A stretch of DNA of 58,745 nucleotides, from positions 1 through 58,745 of the forward strand of contig CANEGK010000008.1 of assembly GCA_947427035.1 (NCBI GenBank), in the 5' to 3' direction. A program made the translations under genes and the position numbers. Each line of letters starts with the position of its first letter. Position 1 is the first letter of the stretch. This document shows, piece by piece, positions 25,280-32,453 of this stretch. The notes beneath the pieces were generated by a model. The model was not told the origin of the DNA. It searched no databases and saw only the letters and a list, made by a program, of their open reading frames with translations. The stretch comes from an uncultured Clostridium sp. (GTDB lineage: Bacteria; Bacillota; Clostridia; Oscillospirales; Butyricicoccaceae).

Positions 25280-25732
25280 ATGGCCGAAAACGCGCAGTAT
25301 GGCGAAAACCGGAGCCAGGAGAGCGAGTCGCCCCAGGGGCAGGCGCCGGCCGGCGGCGAAACAGGAAATTACTGGCAGAGCATAGACATGCAGATGGCCG
25401 CGCTGGTGGCCGTCATCATCGCCACCGTCCTGTCCATCATGGTGCTGCAGGGCATTAAAGATCAGCGGGAGGGCCGGTACCCCTGCAAAGACTATTCCTT
25501 TATCGACGAGTTTCCCCGTGTGAGCACCGCGATTATGACGGCCGTCGCGCTGTACTTCCTTTATCTCGCCTGGGTAGATCACAAAAAGAACCCGGAAAGC
25601 AGCACGCTGACCTGGCTGTTTGTCGCCAACGCCTTTGCGTTGGGCGCGGCCAGCGTCAAGCTGGACGTTTTGTACCTTGCGCCGGAAAACGACACCGAAG
25701 TCGAGGACGTTATCGAGGAGGCGGTGGAGTGA
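25280..25732 (+). CDS. Small integral membrane protein, unknown function
   Basis: 150 residues from ATG at 25280, behind GGAGGTG. A hydrophilic N-terminus (1-35) precedes three hydrophobic segments (about 38-57, 83-100, 110-128) and an acidic tail (ENDTEVEDVIEEAVE). I do not recognise a family. Its 3' end overlaps the convergent small gene by 23 bases. Confidence 0.75.
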   Translation: MAENAQYGENRSQESESPQGQAPAGGETGNYWQSIDMQMAALVAVIIATVLSIMVLQGIKDQREGRYPCKDYSFIDEFPRVSTAIMTAVALYFLYLAWVDHKKNPESSTLTWLFVANAFALGAASVKLDVLYLAPENDTEVEDVIEEAVE

Positions 25733-26009
25733 TTTCCCCGCGCAGGCGCGCAAGCTCGGCGCGCAGCTCGTCGATGGAGCGCTGCATATCGGCCAGCTGC
25801 TGATTTTGGGCGTTGCCCTGCAAAAGCTGCTGCTGCGTGGCGTTGGTTTCAAGCACCTGTGCGATGAGCATGAGAAAGTTGCCCAGTGAGTTCTGCTGGT
25901 TGGCGTTTAAGTCGCCCAGCAGCGCAAAGCCGAGCACAGTGGCCAGCGCCGTCATCAGCTCGGGGGGCAGGCCGAAAAACCACTGCATGAAAAATGGCTG
26001 CTGGGGCAT
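25710..26009 (-). CDS. Hypothetical protein with coiled-coil C-terminus
   Basis: 99 residues from ATG at 26009, behind AGAGGTGAG. The first 30 residues are hydrophobic (MQWFFGLPPELMTALATVLGF); the rest is Gln/Asn-rich, with a heptad-like tail (ADMQRSIDELRAELARLRG). No family recognised. The size, ribosome binding site and composition support a real gene. Confidence 0.65.
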   Translation of the reverse strand: MPQQPFFMQWFFGLPPELMTALATVLGFALLGDLNANQQNSLGNFLMLIAQVLETNATQQQLLQGNAQNQQLADMQRSIDELRAELARLRGEITPPPPR

Positions 26010-26088
26010 TTTCTCACCTCTTCCCTGTTACTATATGCAAAAAATATGTGTTCCATCAGCCGGGTGGGGCGAAGCCGGACAACAAAGA

Positions 26089-26116
26089 CGCTCCCGTGAA
26101 AAACTTCACGGGAGCG
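26089..26116 (-). terminator. Terminator of ilvE
   Basis: A perfect 12-bp stem CGCTCCCGTGAA/TTCACGGGAGCG with a 4-base loop, then TCTTTGTT on the minus strand. Confidence 0.85.
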
Positions 26117-26147
26117 CTGCGCGTGGGTGGAAAGAAAGAAAAACGGC

Positions 26148-27215
26148 TTATTTGACCTCGTGCGTCCAGCCGTGCGGGTCGGGCAGGCGGCCCCACTGGA
26201 TGCCGGTCAGGTTGTCGTACAGCTTCTGCGAAACCTCGCCGATTTCGAAGTTGTTGATGACGTGCTTTTCGCCCTTGTAATAGATTTCGCCAACGGGCGA
26301 GATGACGGCGGCGGTGCCGCAGCCGAAAGCTTCTTCCAGCTTGCCGGCGTGGGCGGCGTCGACCAGTTCGTCGACCGACAGCTTGCGCTCGGAAACCTTA
26401 AAGCCCCAGTCGCGCAGAAGCTGCAGGCAGCTGTCGCGGGTGACGCCGGGCAGAATGGTGCCGTCGAGCGGCGCGGTGACGATTTCGCCGTCGATTTTGA
26501 ACATCATGTTCATGGCGCCGACTTCTTCAACATACTTCTGCTCGATGCTGTCCAGCCACAGAACCTGGTTGTAGCCCAGCTTTTCGGCCTTTTCCTGGGC
26601 CTTCAGGCTGCCGCCGTAGTTGCCGCCGCATTTGGCGTAGCCGGTGCCGCCGCGCGAGGCGCGGGTGTACTCATCCTCGACATAAATGCGGATGGGGGCG
26701 AAGCCGTTGGCATAGTAGCTGCCGGTCGGCGACGCGAGGAAAATGGCCTTATAAGTATGCGACGCGTGGACGCCCAGCATGGCGTCGGTGGCGATGATGA
26801 AGGGGCGCAGGTAGAGCGAGGTGCCGGGGGCGGTGGGAATCCAGTCGCGATCGGCTTTTACCAGCGCTTCGACGCACTGGACAAAGTCTTCGACGGGCAG
26901 GGACGCCATGCACATGCGCTGGCAGGAACGGATCATGCGCTCGGCGTTCTTTTCCGGGCGGAACAGAAGGACGCGGCCGTCGGCCGTCGGGTAGGCCTTC
27001 ATGCCCTCGAACAGTTCCTGGCCGTAGTGGAAGACCATAGCGGCCGGGTCAAGGCTGATGGGGCCGTAGGGCAGAAGCTGCGCGTCGTGCCAGCCGCGGC
27101 CCTCGGTGTAGTCGACGGTCACCATGTGGTCGCTGAAGATTTTGCCGAAGCCCAGGTTGTTCTGGTCGGGCTTCTGCTTGGGGGATTGGGTCAGGGTCTT
27201 TTTGATTTCTAACAT
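26148..27215 (-). CDS. ilvE: Branched-chain amino acid aminotransferase
   Basis: 355 residues from ATG at 27215, behind GGAGGCG. Class IV PLP aminotransferase signatures are visible: FHYGQELFEGMKAY near 71, and the ThrGly-YAKCGGNYGGSL block near 190-205, whose Lys binds PLP. The length and GTILPGVTRDSCLQLL fit the large BCAT (IlvE) subfamily, which makes or degrades leucine, isoleucine and valine. Single gene with its own promoter and terminator. Confidence 0.96.
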   Translation of the reverse strand: MLEIKKTLTQSPKQKPDQNNLGFGKIFSDHMVTVDYTEGRGWHDAQLLPYGPISLDPAAMVFHYGQELFEGMKAYPTADGRVLLFRPEKNAERMIRSCQRMCMASLPVEDFVQCVEALVKADRDWIPTAPGTSLYLRPFIIATDAMLGVHASHTYKAIFLASPTGSYYANGFAPIRIYVEDEYTRASRGGTGYAKCGGNYGGSLKAQEKAEKLGYNQVLWLDSIEQKYVEEVGAMNMMFKIDGEIVTAPLDGTILPGVTRDSCLQLLRDWGFKVSERKLSVDELVDAAHAGKLEEAFGCGTAAVISPVGEIYYKGEKHVINNFEIGEVSQKLYDNLTGIQWGRLPDPHGWTHEVK

Positions 27216-27296
27216 CTTTACACGCCTCCATAATATGTATTGCAGATTTGCACTTGCGCAAACCGCCGGTTTGATATACCATATAGAATTGATCAC

Positions 27297-27325
27297 AGTA
27301 TATCATTGCACGGTAAATTTGACAA
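27297..27325 (-). promoter_or_regulatory. Promoter of ilvE
   Basis: On the minus strand TTGTCA (27320-27325), 17-bp spacer, TATACT (27297-27302), 80 bases upstream of the ilvE start. Its -35 almost touches the divergent promoter at 27333. Confidence 0.72.
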
Positions 27326-27332
27326 CAAAAAG

Positions 27333-27362
27333 TTTACTGTGCTGCTTAAAATCGCATATAAT
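27333..27362 (+). promoter_or_regulatory. Promoter of secreted NodB-like gene
   Basis: TTTACT (27333-27338), 18-bp spacer, TATAAT (27357-27362), about 60 bases upstream of the GTG at 27421. Confidence 0.6.
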
Positions 27363-27420
27363 ATTCAATATTGCTTCAATGCGTATGCGGAATTGATGCT
27401 TTCAGGGAGGAGGAAAGGGA

Positions 27421-28617
27421 GTGAAGCGCTTTGCTGCCGTGCTGGCGCTGCTTTGTCTGACGCTGGCCGTCCTGTGCGCCATGCACGTTTCGGCGGCGCC
27501 CAGCGTCACTTTTACCGTCATCAACGACGTGTTTACCCAGAACCTGTCAAGCGGGCAGATGCCGGTGCGCATCGGCGGGCAGGTATATATTCCCTACAAT
27601 ACGCTGTCGCGGCTGATGAGCGTAAAGTATTATTACAATGAAAAGGAACAGCGCGTGCTCGTTTACAACTTTGATTATACGCTGACCTTTGATTTGGCCA
27701 ACAGCATCAGCTATGACGAGTCGGGCGTGGTGTATTCTCACAATGCCGTCCGCCGCAGCGGGACCATTTTTTTGCCGGCGGCGCTCATCTGCAATAAATT
27801 CGGCTTTTATTTTTCCTATATCACCAGCGCGCCGCTGGGGCCCATTGTACGCATCAACACCGAAGAGGTGACGGTGCCGGACAGTGTGCTGGTCGAAAAG
27901 GCGCAGGAGCGTATGCAGCAGATTTACGACGCTTATGTCGCGAGCATTGAGCCATCGACCGACAATCCGGGCGGCACGAGCAACCCGGTGACGCCGTCAG
28001 ACCCGGGCGGGCAGAATCCGCCTGCGAGCGACCCGTCGGCGCCGGCCAACGTATACCTCGCCTTTGAAGGACCGCTCAATGAGACGACCGGCGGCATTCT
28101 GGACAGCTTGTCGCAGTGGGACGAAAAAGCCGCCTTTTTTATTGCGGGCGAGGTGGACGGGCAGCGCGACACGCTGCGCCGCATTTTTGCCGAGGGTCAT
28201 ACCATCGGCCTGTATGTGCCGGGGCAGTACGCCTCATCCGACGAGCTGCTGCGCGCGCTGGATGAGCAGAACGAGGCGCTGTGCGCTGTGCTGCACACAA
28301 AAGCCCGGCTGGTGTGGATGCCGGGCAGCCGGCAGCTGACGCAGCAGCAGCGCGACGCTTTGATCAGCGCAGGCTACCGCCTGTGGGAGGATAATCTGGA
28401 CCCACGCGCCGACATGCGCACCGCCTACAGCGTGCGCGTCAATGTGCGGAATATTCTGCGGGGGATGCAGTACAGCGCCGTTGTCCGGCTGCTCAGCAAC
28501 GAAGCGTCGGCCGAGGCGCTGCCAGGCATTTTGAGCGACCTGCGGCAGGCCGGCAACAGCGTGCAGACCATTCGCGAATGGAGCACACCGGTCAATGGCG
28601 CGCGCGAAATCCGCTGA
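27421..28617 (+). CDS. Secreted protein with copper-amine-oxidase-like and degenerate NodB domains
   Basis: 398 residues from GTG, behind GGAGG. Signal peptide (1-25, ending SAA), then a copper amine oxidase N-terminal-like domain (about 30-150: RIGGQVYIPYNTLSRLM), a Pro/Gly/Asn linker (175-205) and a polysaccharide deacetylase-like domain (205-385). The NodB metal motifs are altered: the usual TFDDGP is AFEGPLNE, and the HSxxH motif reads HTIGL. It may bind rather than hydrolyse glycans (inference). Likely secreted cell-wall protein. Confidence 0.85.
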   Translation: MKRFAAVLALLCLTLAVLCAMHVSAAPSVTFTVINDVFTQNLSSGQMPVRIGGQVYIPYNTLSRLMSVKYYYNEKEQRVLVYNFDYTLTFDLANSISYDESGVVYSHNAVRRSGTIFLPAALICNKFGFYFSYITSAPLGPIVRINTEEVTVPDSVLVEKAQERMQQIYDAYVASIEPSTDNPGGTSNPVTPSDPGGQNPPASDPSAPANVYLAFEGPLNETTGGILDSLSQWDEKAAFFIAGEVDGQRDTLRRIFAEGHTIGLYVPGQYASSDELLRALDEQNEALCAVLHTKARLVWMPGSRQLTQQQRDALISAGYRLWEDNLDPRADMRTAYSVRVNVRNILRGMQYSAVVRLLSNEASAEALPGILSDLRQAGNSVQTIREWSTPVNGAREIR

Positions 28618-28637
28618 GTTGCGGGAGATTGTAGAAT

Positions 28638-28674
28638 AAAAAAGAGGCGTTTTTTGTAAAACACCTCTTTTTTT
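28638..28674 (+). terminator. Terminator of NodB-like gene
   Basis: AAAAAAGAGGCGTTTT and AAAACACCTCTTTTTT form a near-perfect stem with a 4-base loop. Its T-run runs directly into the -35 box of the next promoter. Confidence 0.88.
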
Positions 28675-28675
28675 A

Positions 28676-28704
28676 TTGACAAATAATAAAATTAGTAATA
28701 TAGT
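28676..28704 (+). promoter_or_regulatory. Strong promoter of DUF6530-like cassette
   Basis: TTGACA (28676-28681), 17-bp spacer, TATAGT (28699-28704). It is a near-consensus sigma-A promoter embedded in AT-rich DNA unlike its surroundings. Confidence 0.8.
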
Positions 28705-28723
28705 AAAATTACTGATTTACTAA
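28692..28723 (+). promoter_or_regulatory. Palindromic operator over the -10 region
   Basis: The 32-bp segment runs from TTAGTAA (28692-28698) to TTACTAA (28717-28723), with inner AGTAA and TTACT units. The halves match at 12 of 16 positions. It covers the -10 box and start region, so a bound protein would repress. The regulator is not identified; no MarR- or GntR-like gene is adjacent. Confidence 0.6.
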
Positions 28724-28736
28724 AAGGAGAACGCTT

Positions 28737-29270
28737 GTGGGACAGGAGAAGAAAAAAATACCGACGACGCTCAAGCACAAGCCGGTCATTGTGTGCGAAA
28801 ATTACGAGGACATAGACGGCCGCAGCGCGTACGATTCGGACGCCCAGGGGCTTTCGCTGGGGCTGGCGCAGTGGAATGACCGCGGCAGGGTCGACATTTC
28901 GGCCAAGGTCTGGCGGTACACGGGTGAAAAGTGGTCGCGCCAGAGCGAAGAGCTGCCGCTGCACCGAGTCATCGATCTGGCCATTCTGGTGTGCCGGGCG
29001 CAGCTTTATTTTCGCGAGGCTTACCGTTTCCCCGGGCTGTTTGACAAAAACCAGCCGCGCATCGACCGCATCGGCCTGCAGGGCGACGCCATGACGGTTG
29101 AAGTGTGTACCGGCAACGAAAACATTGAAGAGGACATCGCTTTGTTCGCACAGGCGCTCAGCCGCGACGACGAGCTTTTGGGCGAGCGCTTTGCCGTGCT
29201 GGCCTCGGTTTTAAAGGAGATGGGTTATGGACGGGAAACAAAGCAGAAAAAGTCTGACGGCAGCGTATAA
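28737..29270 (+). CDS. DUF6530-like protein
   Basis: 177 residues from GTG at 28737, behind AAAGGAGA. The block SDAQGLSLGLAQWND (about 35-49) and KVWRYTGEKWSRQSEELPLHRV (about 58-79) is distinctive and, as far as I recall, fits DUF6530; the assignment is from memory. No catalytic motif is evident, and the function is unknown. First of four tightly spaced genes; its end overlaps the next by 44 bases. Confidence 0.8.
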   Translation: MGQEKKKIPTTLKHKPVIVCENYEDIDGRSAYDSDAQGLSLGLAQWNDRGRVDISAKVWRYTGEKWSRQSEELPLHRVIDLAILVCRAQLYFREAYRFPGLFDKNQPRIDRIGLQGDAMTVEVCTGNENIEEDIALFAQALSRDDELLGERFAVLASVLKEMGYGRETKQKKSDGSV

Positions 29271-29574
29271 GGAAAAGCGCGCGCTCGGCGGCGTCGCGGC
29301 CGTGGTGTGCGCGGCGACGGGCAAGCGGCTCCTTTTGTCCGGCGCCGATTTGCGGGGAATGCAAAACCGCTTTGATTTTTCAAAGGCCACCGGCTCGTGC
29401 GTGTCGCCCCGCCTGCAAAGCGACTGGAGCCGCTTGGGCGCGGGCGCCTTTTCCTTCGAGGTGCTGGAAACGCTGGAGCAGCAGCCCACGCAGGACGCCG
29501 CCGCCTTCCGGGCCGACGTCAAGGCGCTGGAAGAGCTGTGGCGCGAACGTTACAATCCGGAGGCATTGTATTGA
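29227..29574 (+). CDS. GIY-YIG nuclease family-like protein, signature degenerate
   Basis: 115 residues; its AAAGGAG lies inside the previous gene. The order of elements matches small clostridial GIY-YIG proteins: YKEK at 14-17, GVAAVVCAATGKRLLL near 22-37, NRFDFSKATGSC near 47 and LEELW near 103. But the first motif reads GVA rather than GIY, and the second lacks Tyr (RLLL), so both signature tyrosines are absent. It could be a catalytically inactive DNA-binding relative, or a different small family. Stop and next start overlap (TGATG). Confidence 0.75.
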   Translation: MDGKQSRKSLTAAYKEKRALGGVAAVVCAATGKRLLLSGADLRGMQNRFDFSKATGSCVSPRLQSDWSRLGAGAFSFEVLETLEQQPTQDAAAFRADVKALEELWRERYNPEALY

Positions 29575-29855
29575 TGAAACAGGAAGATATGGCCGTCGTC
29601 CGCCGGTTTCTGGACGAAGAGGGCCGGGTGACGGCACTGCCGCAAAAGCAGGGCAAACGACGGCTGGTGTTAAGCTATCTCGCGGAAAGCTTTGCCTGCG
29701 GCCGCGATTATACGGAAAAAGAGGTCAACGCCCTGCTGGACGCGCGCCACACCTTCGGCGACTTTTTTCTGCTGCGGCGCGAGCTGTGCGACAGCGGGCT
29801 TTTGCAGCGGGAACGGGACGGTTCGCGCTACTGGCGGCCGCAGAAAGAGGAGTGA
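29574..29855 (+). CDS. DUF2087 domain-containing protein
   Basis: 93 residues from ATG at 29574, overlapping the TGA of the previous gene by one base; GGAGG lies 10 bases upstream. The winged-helix-like pattern FLDEEGRVTALPQKQGKRRLVLSYL and DARHTFGDFFLLRRELCDSGLLQRERDGSRYW is typical of DUF2087, which often ends regulators of GntR/MerR kinds as a stand-alone domain. Role unknown, possibly nucleic acid binding (inference). Confidence 0.9.
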   Translation: MKQEDMAVVRRFLDEEGRVTALPQKQGKRRLVLSYLAESFACGRDYTEKEVNALLDARHTFGDFFLLRRELCDSGLLQRERDGSRYWRPQKEE

Positions 29856-29857
29856 GT

Positions 29858-30391
29858 ATGGAATACAGGCTGCTGCGCGAAGAAGAAATTGACCGCGCGC
29901 TGCTGTGCGATTTTGAGCGGCGGCAGCAGGTCACCCGCTGCTGGCGCAGGGAAGAGGGAGACTGGGTTATCCGGGACGACCCCTTCATCGACCAGTGGAG
30001 CGAAGAGGATTACGCCTGTCTGGTGCGGTGCCTGCGCCGGACGGCGCGCACCGGCGGCGCCGTCTTTGGCGCGCTGACAGAGACAGGAAGAGCCAAAGGC
30101 TTCGCCTCGGTCGAGCCGCAGCCGCTGGGCGCGCGGGGGCAGTATCGGGACCTGTCCTGCCTGCATGTGTCGGAAGAACTGCGGGGCCGCGGCATGGGAA
30201 AAAAGCTGTTTGCACTGGCGGCTGACTGGGCGCGCTCACACGGCGCGGAAAAGCTGTACATTTCGGCCCATTCGGCGGTGGAAACGCAGGCCTTTTACCG
30301 GGCGATGGGGTGCGTGGAAGCGCAGGAATACAACGCGGATCATGTACAGAAAGAGCCGTTTGACTGCCAGCTGGAATATGTTTTGACGTAA
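29858..30391 (+). CDS. GNAT family N-acetyltransferase
   Basis: 177 residues; GAGG precedes the ATG, two bases after the DUF2087 stop. The acetyl-CoA motif SEELRGRGMGKKLFALAADWA is near residue 108, and AVETQAFYRAMGCVEAQEYN closes the fold. The N-terminal half has a Trp/Asp-rich insertion (RCWRREEGDWVIRDDPFID). Last gene of the cassette before a bidirectional terminator. Confidence 0.9.
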   Translation: MEYRLLREEEIDRALLCDFERRQQVTRCWRREEGDWVIRDDPFIDQWSEEDYACLVRCLRRTARTGGAVFGALTETGRAKGFASVEPQPLGARGQYRDLSCLHVSEELRGRGMGKKLFALAADWARSHGAEKLYISAHSAVETQAFYRAMGCVEAQEYNADHVQKEPFDCQLEYVLT

Positions 30392-30426
30392 AAGATTCTG
30401 GAAAACAGCGCGCAGAAGGCGGAATG

Positions 30427-30456
30427 AAAAGGGGCTTCCCTGCGGAAGCCCCTTTT
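30427..30456. terminator. Bidirectional terminator, GNAT / trpB
   Basis: A 9-bp stem GGGGCTTCC/GGAAGCCCC with CTGC loop, flanked by AAAA and TTTT, between convergent genes. Confidence 0.87.
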
Positions 30457-30459
30457 GCG

Positions 30460-31671
30460 TTACGGTTGGCTGCTGTACAGACGGGCAATTTCGGCGACAT
30501 CCTTGTCGCCACGGCCCGACAGGTTGACAAGGATGATTTGATCCTTATCCATGGTGGGGGCCAGTTGAATAGCGTATGCCAGCGCGTGCGCACTTTCAAT
30601 GGCGGGGACAATGCCCTCGGTGCGCGACAGAGTGAAAAAGGCTTCGACCGCCTCTTTATCGGGGATCGATACATACTCAGCGCGGCCGGTATCCTTATAA
30701 TAGCAGTGCTCGGGTCCGACGCCCGGGTAATCGAGCCCCGGCGAAATGGAGTAGACGGGCAGCGGTTCTCCGCTTTCGTTTTGGAGCAGATAGCAGCGGA
30801 AGCCGTGGATGACGCCGGGCGTGCCGAGCGTCATGGTGGCGGCGTGATCGGGGGTATCCAGCCCGCGGCCGGCGGCTTCGACGCCGATCATCCGGACGCC
30901 TTTGTCGTCGAAAAAGGGGGCGAACAGGCCGATGGCGTTGGAGCCGCCGCCGACGCAGGCCATGACAACGTCGGGGAGGCGGTGTTCAAGGTGCAGGCAC
31001 TGCGCGCGCGCTTCCTGCCCGACGACCGACTGGAAAAAGCGGATCATTTCGGGGTAAGGGGCGGGGCCGACGGCTGAGCCGAGCAGATAATAAGTGTCCC
31101 GGGCGTGCTCGACGAGATCGGCCAGCGCGGCGTCGACGGCGTCCTTCAGGGTGCGGCGGCCGGTTTTGACCGGGACGACGGTGGCGCCCAGCATTTCCAT
31201 GCGGTATACATTGAGCGCCTGGCGGCGGCAGTCCTCTTCGCCCATGTAAACGACGCATTCCATGCCGAACAGGGCGCAGACCGTGGCCGTGGCAACGCCG
31301 TGCTGGCCCGCGCCCGTCTCGGCGATGATGCGTTTTTTGCCCAGCCGGCGCGCCAGAAGCGCCTGCCCAATCGCGTGGTTGATTTTGTGTGCGCCGGTGT
31401 GATTCAAATCCTCGCGCTTTAAGTAGATTTTGGCGCCGCCCAGCGCGGCGGTCAGACGCGAGGCAAAATAAAGGTTCGAGGGCCGGCCGATGTATTCGGT
31501 CTGATAACGGTTGAGCTCGGCGAGGAAAGCGGGGTCGCGCACGGCGGCGTGAAACTGCTCTGCGACCTCGTCCAAAACGCTTTGAAGCGGGGCCGGAATA
31601 AAGCTGCCGCCGTATGGGCCAAAAAAGCCCTCGGCATTGGGAAGACAATGGGTGCTGCTGGTGGTGTTCAT
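30460..31671 (-). CDS. trpB: Tryptophan synthase beta subunit
   Basis: 403 residues from ATG at 31671, behind AAAGGAG. The PLP Lys is in [10 protein letters not shown] (about K96), and the phosphate-binding loop GGGSNAIG is near 240. LNHTGAHK and the ETGAGQHG loop mark it as canonical TrpB1. TrpB condenses indole with serine to give tryptophan. No trpA or other trp genes lie nearby, so it may salvage indole or pair with a distant TrpA. Controlled by the Trp T-box upstream. Confidence 0.97.
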   Translation of the reverse strand: MNTTSSTHCLPNAEGFFGPYGGSFIPAPLQSVLDEVAEQFHAAVRDPAFLAELNRYQTEYIGRPSNLYFASRLTAALGGAKIYLKREDLNHTGAHKINHAIGQALLARRLGKKRIIAETGAGQHGVATATVCALFGMECVVYMGEEDCRRQALNVYRMEMLGATVVPVKTGRRTLKDAVDAALADLVEHARDTYYLLGSAVGPAPYPEMIRFFQSVVGQEARAQCLHLEHRLPDVVMACVGGGSNAIGLFAPFFDDKGVRMIGVEAAGRGLDTPDHAATMTLGTPGVIHGFRCYLLQNESGEPLPVYSISPGLDYPGVGPEHCYYKDTGRAEYVSIPDKEAVEAFFTLSRTEGIVPAIESAHALAYAIQLAPTMDKDQIILVNLSGRGDKDVAEIARLYSSQP

Positions 31672-31770
31672 GGTTGTTTTCTCCTTTCTCGCCCCGCGCT
31701 GCGGGGCACGCACAAATGCTGCTTTTGGGAAGTGTTTCTGTACGTGCTTTTTGCGGGCGGCGGACAAAAC

Positions 31771-32033
31771 AAAAAGCACCCGTCCTCTTTCAAGGACAGG
31801 TGCTGAAACCTGCGGTGCCACCTTGATTGGTACAAAAAGTACCCGCTTTACAGAAATGCCATCACATTCCCCACCTGATAACGCCGGTGCAGGCGTCGGG
31901 AGATACTGGGCGCAAAAACGCTGTTCATCCCGCCCTCTGGGGTCCATTTGCCAAAGCCGCATTTCTGCCCGGCTCCCACCAACCCGGGCTCTCTGTGAGC
32001 GCGCTCTTTGTGTTATCTCCCCGTCAACGGTTT
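31771..32033 (-). ncRNA. T-box leader specific for tryptophan
   Basis: The minus-strand leader carries the T-box AGGTGGCACCGCAGG (31809-31823). The terminator stem GCACCTGTCCT/AGGACGGGTGC plus T-run lies at 31771-31803. A candidate specifier TGG in AAATGGACC is at 31944-31946, which is the Trp codon. The alternative antiterminator would pair GCGG upstream (in GCGGGTAC) with CCGC of the T-box. Uncharged tRNA(Trp) would stabilise it and permit trpB transcription. Confidence 0.9.
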
Positions 32034-32039
32034 ATCGGC

Positions 32040-32068
32040 ATTATACGCTTTCGGCTCTGTTTTGTCAA
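32040..32068 (-). promoter_or_regulatory. Promoter of trpB T-box transcript
   Basis: On the minus strand TTGACA (32063-32068), 17-bp spacer, TATAAT (32040-32045), a full-consensus sigma-A promoter. Confidence 0.88.
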
Positions 32069-32113
32069 GCGCCGTCGGCGGCAAAAGCTGAAAAATTTGA
32101 CTCTGGTTTTATC

Positions 32114-32183
32114 ATTATCTAATGTAAAAGTCTATAGTCGAAAATAAAAAATATCCTATTATCTGATGTAAATATTAGATAAT
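32114..32183 (+). promoter_or_regulatory. Operator array ATTATCT(A/G)ATGTAAA upstream of small HTH gene
   Basis: Two direct copies (32114-32129 and 32158-32173) of ATTATCT[A/G]ATGTAAA and a third in inverted orientation (32172-32183, ATATTAGATAAT). The last two form the inverted repeat 32158-32183. It lies just before the HTH gene start, so autoregulation is likely, and it also borders the trpB promoter. Confidence 0.6.
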
Positions 32184-32194
32184 GGGTGAATGCG

Positions 32195-32395
32195 ATGATC
32201 AGGCTCAATGCGTTGGCCCTGCTGGAAAAGCAGGGAAAAACAAAATACTGGCTTTTCAAACAGATGAATATGAGCTATCAGAACTTTAACAGGATGCTCA
32301 ACAATCAAACGCGCTCCATACGGTATGAGAATATCGAGATTTTGTGCCAGCTGCTGGAATGCGAGCCGAATGAATTGTTTGTGTTGGAGCCATAG
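32195..32395 (+). CDS. Small XRE-type helix-turn-helix protein
   Basis: 66 residues; almost entirely a Cro/C1-type domain: LEKQGKTKYWLFKQMNMSYQ (helices 1-2) and NFNRMLNNQTRSIRYENIEIL (recognition). ATG at 32195 is used; an in-frame GTG at 32186 is possible. The ribosome binding site is weak (GGGTG). Such minimal repressors control their own promoter or neighbouring genes. AT-rich compared with adjacent genes, as is its upstream region, which may reflect acquisition. Confidence 0.85.
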   Translation: MIRLNALALLEKQGKTKYWLFKQMNMSYQNFNRMLNNQTRSIRYENIEILCQLLECEPNELFVLEP

Positions 32396-32405
32396 ACAGA
32401 AAAAG

Positions 32406-32438
32406 CGCCCGGCAGAGGCTTCGTCCCCCTGCCGGGCG
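32406..32438 (+). terminator. Terminator of HTH gene
   Basis: 10-bp stem CGCCCGGCAG/CTGCCGGGCG with a 13-base loop, flanked by AAAA and GTTTGT; can serve both this gene and the convergent CDF gene. Confidence 0.75.
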
Positions 32439-32453
32439 TTTGTGTAAATCGAG

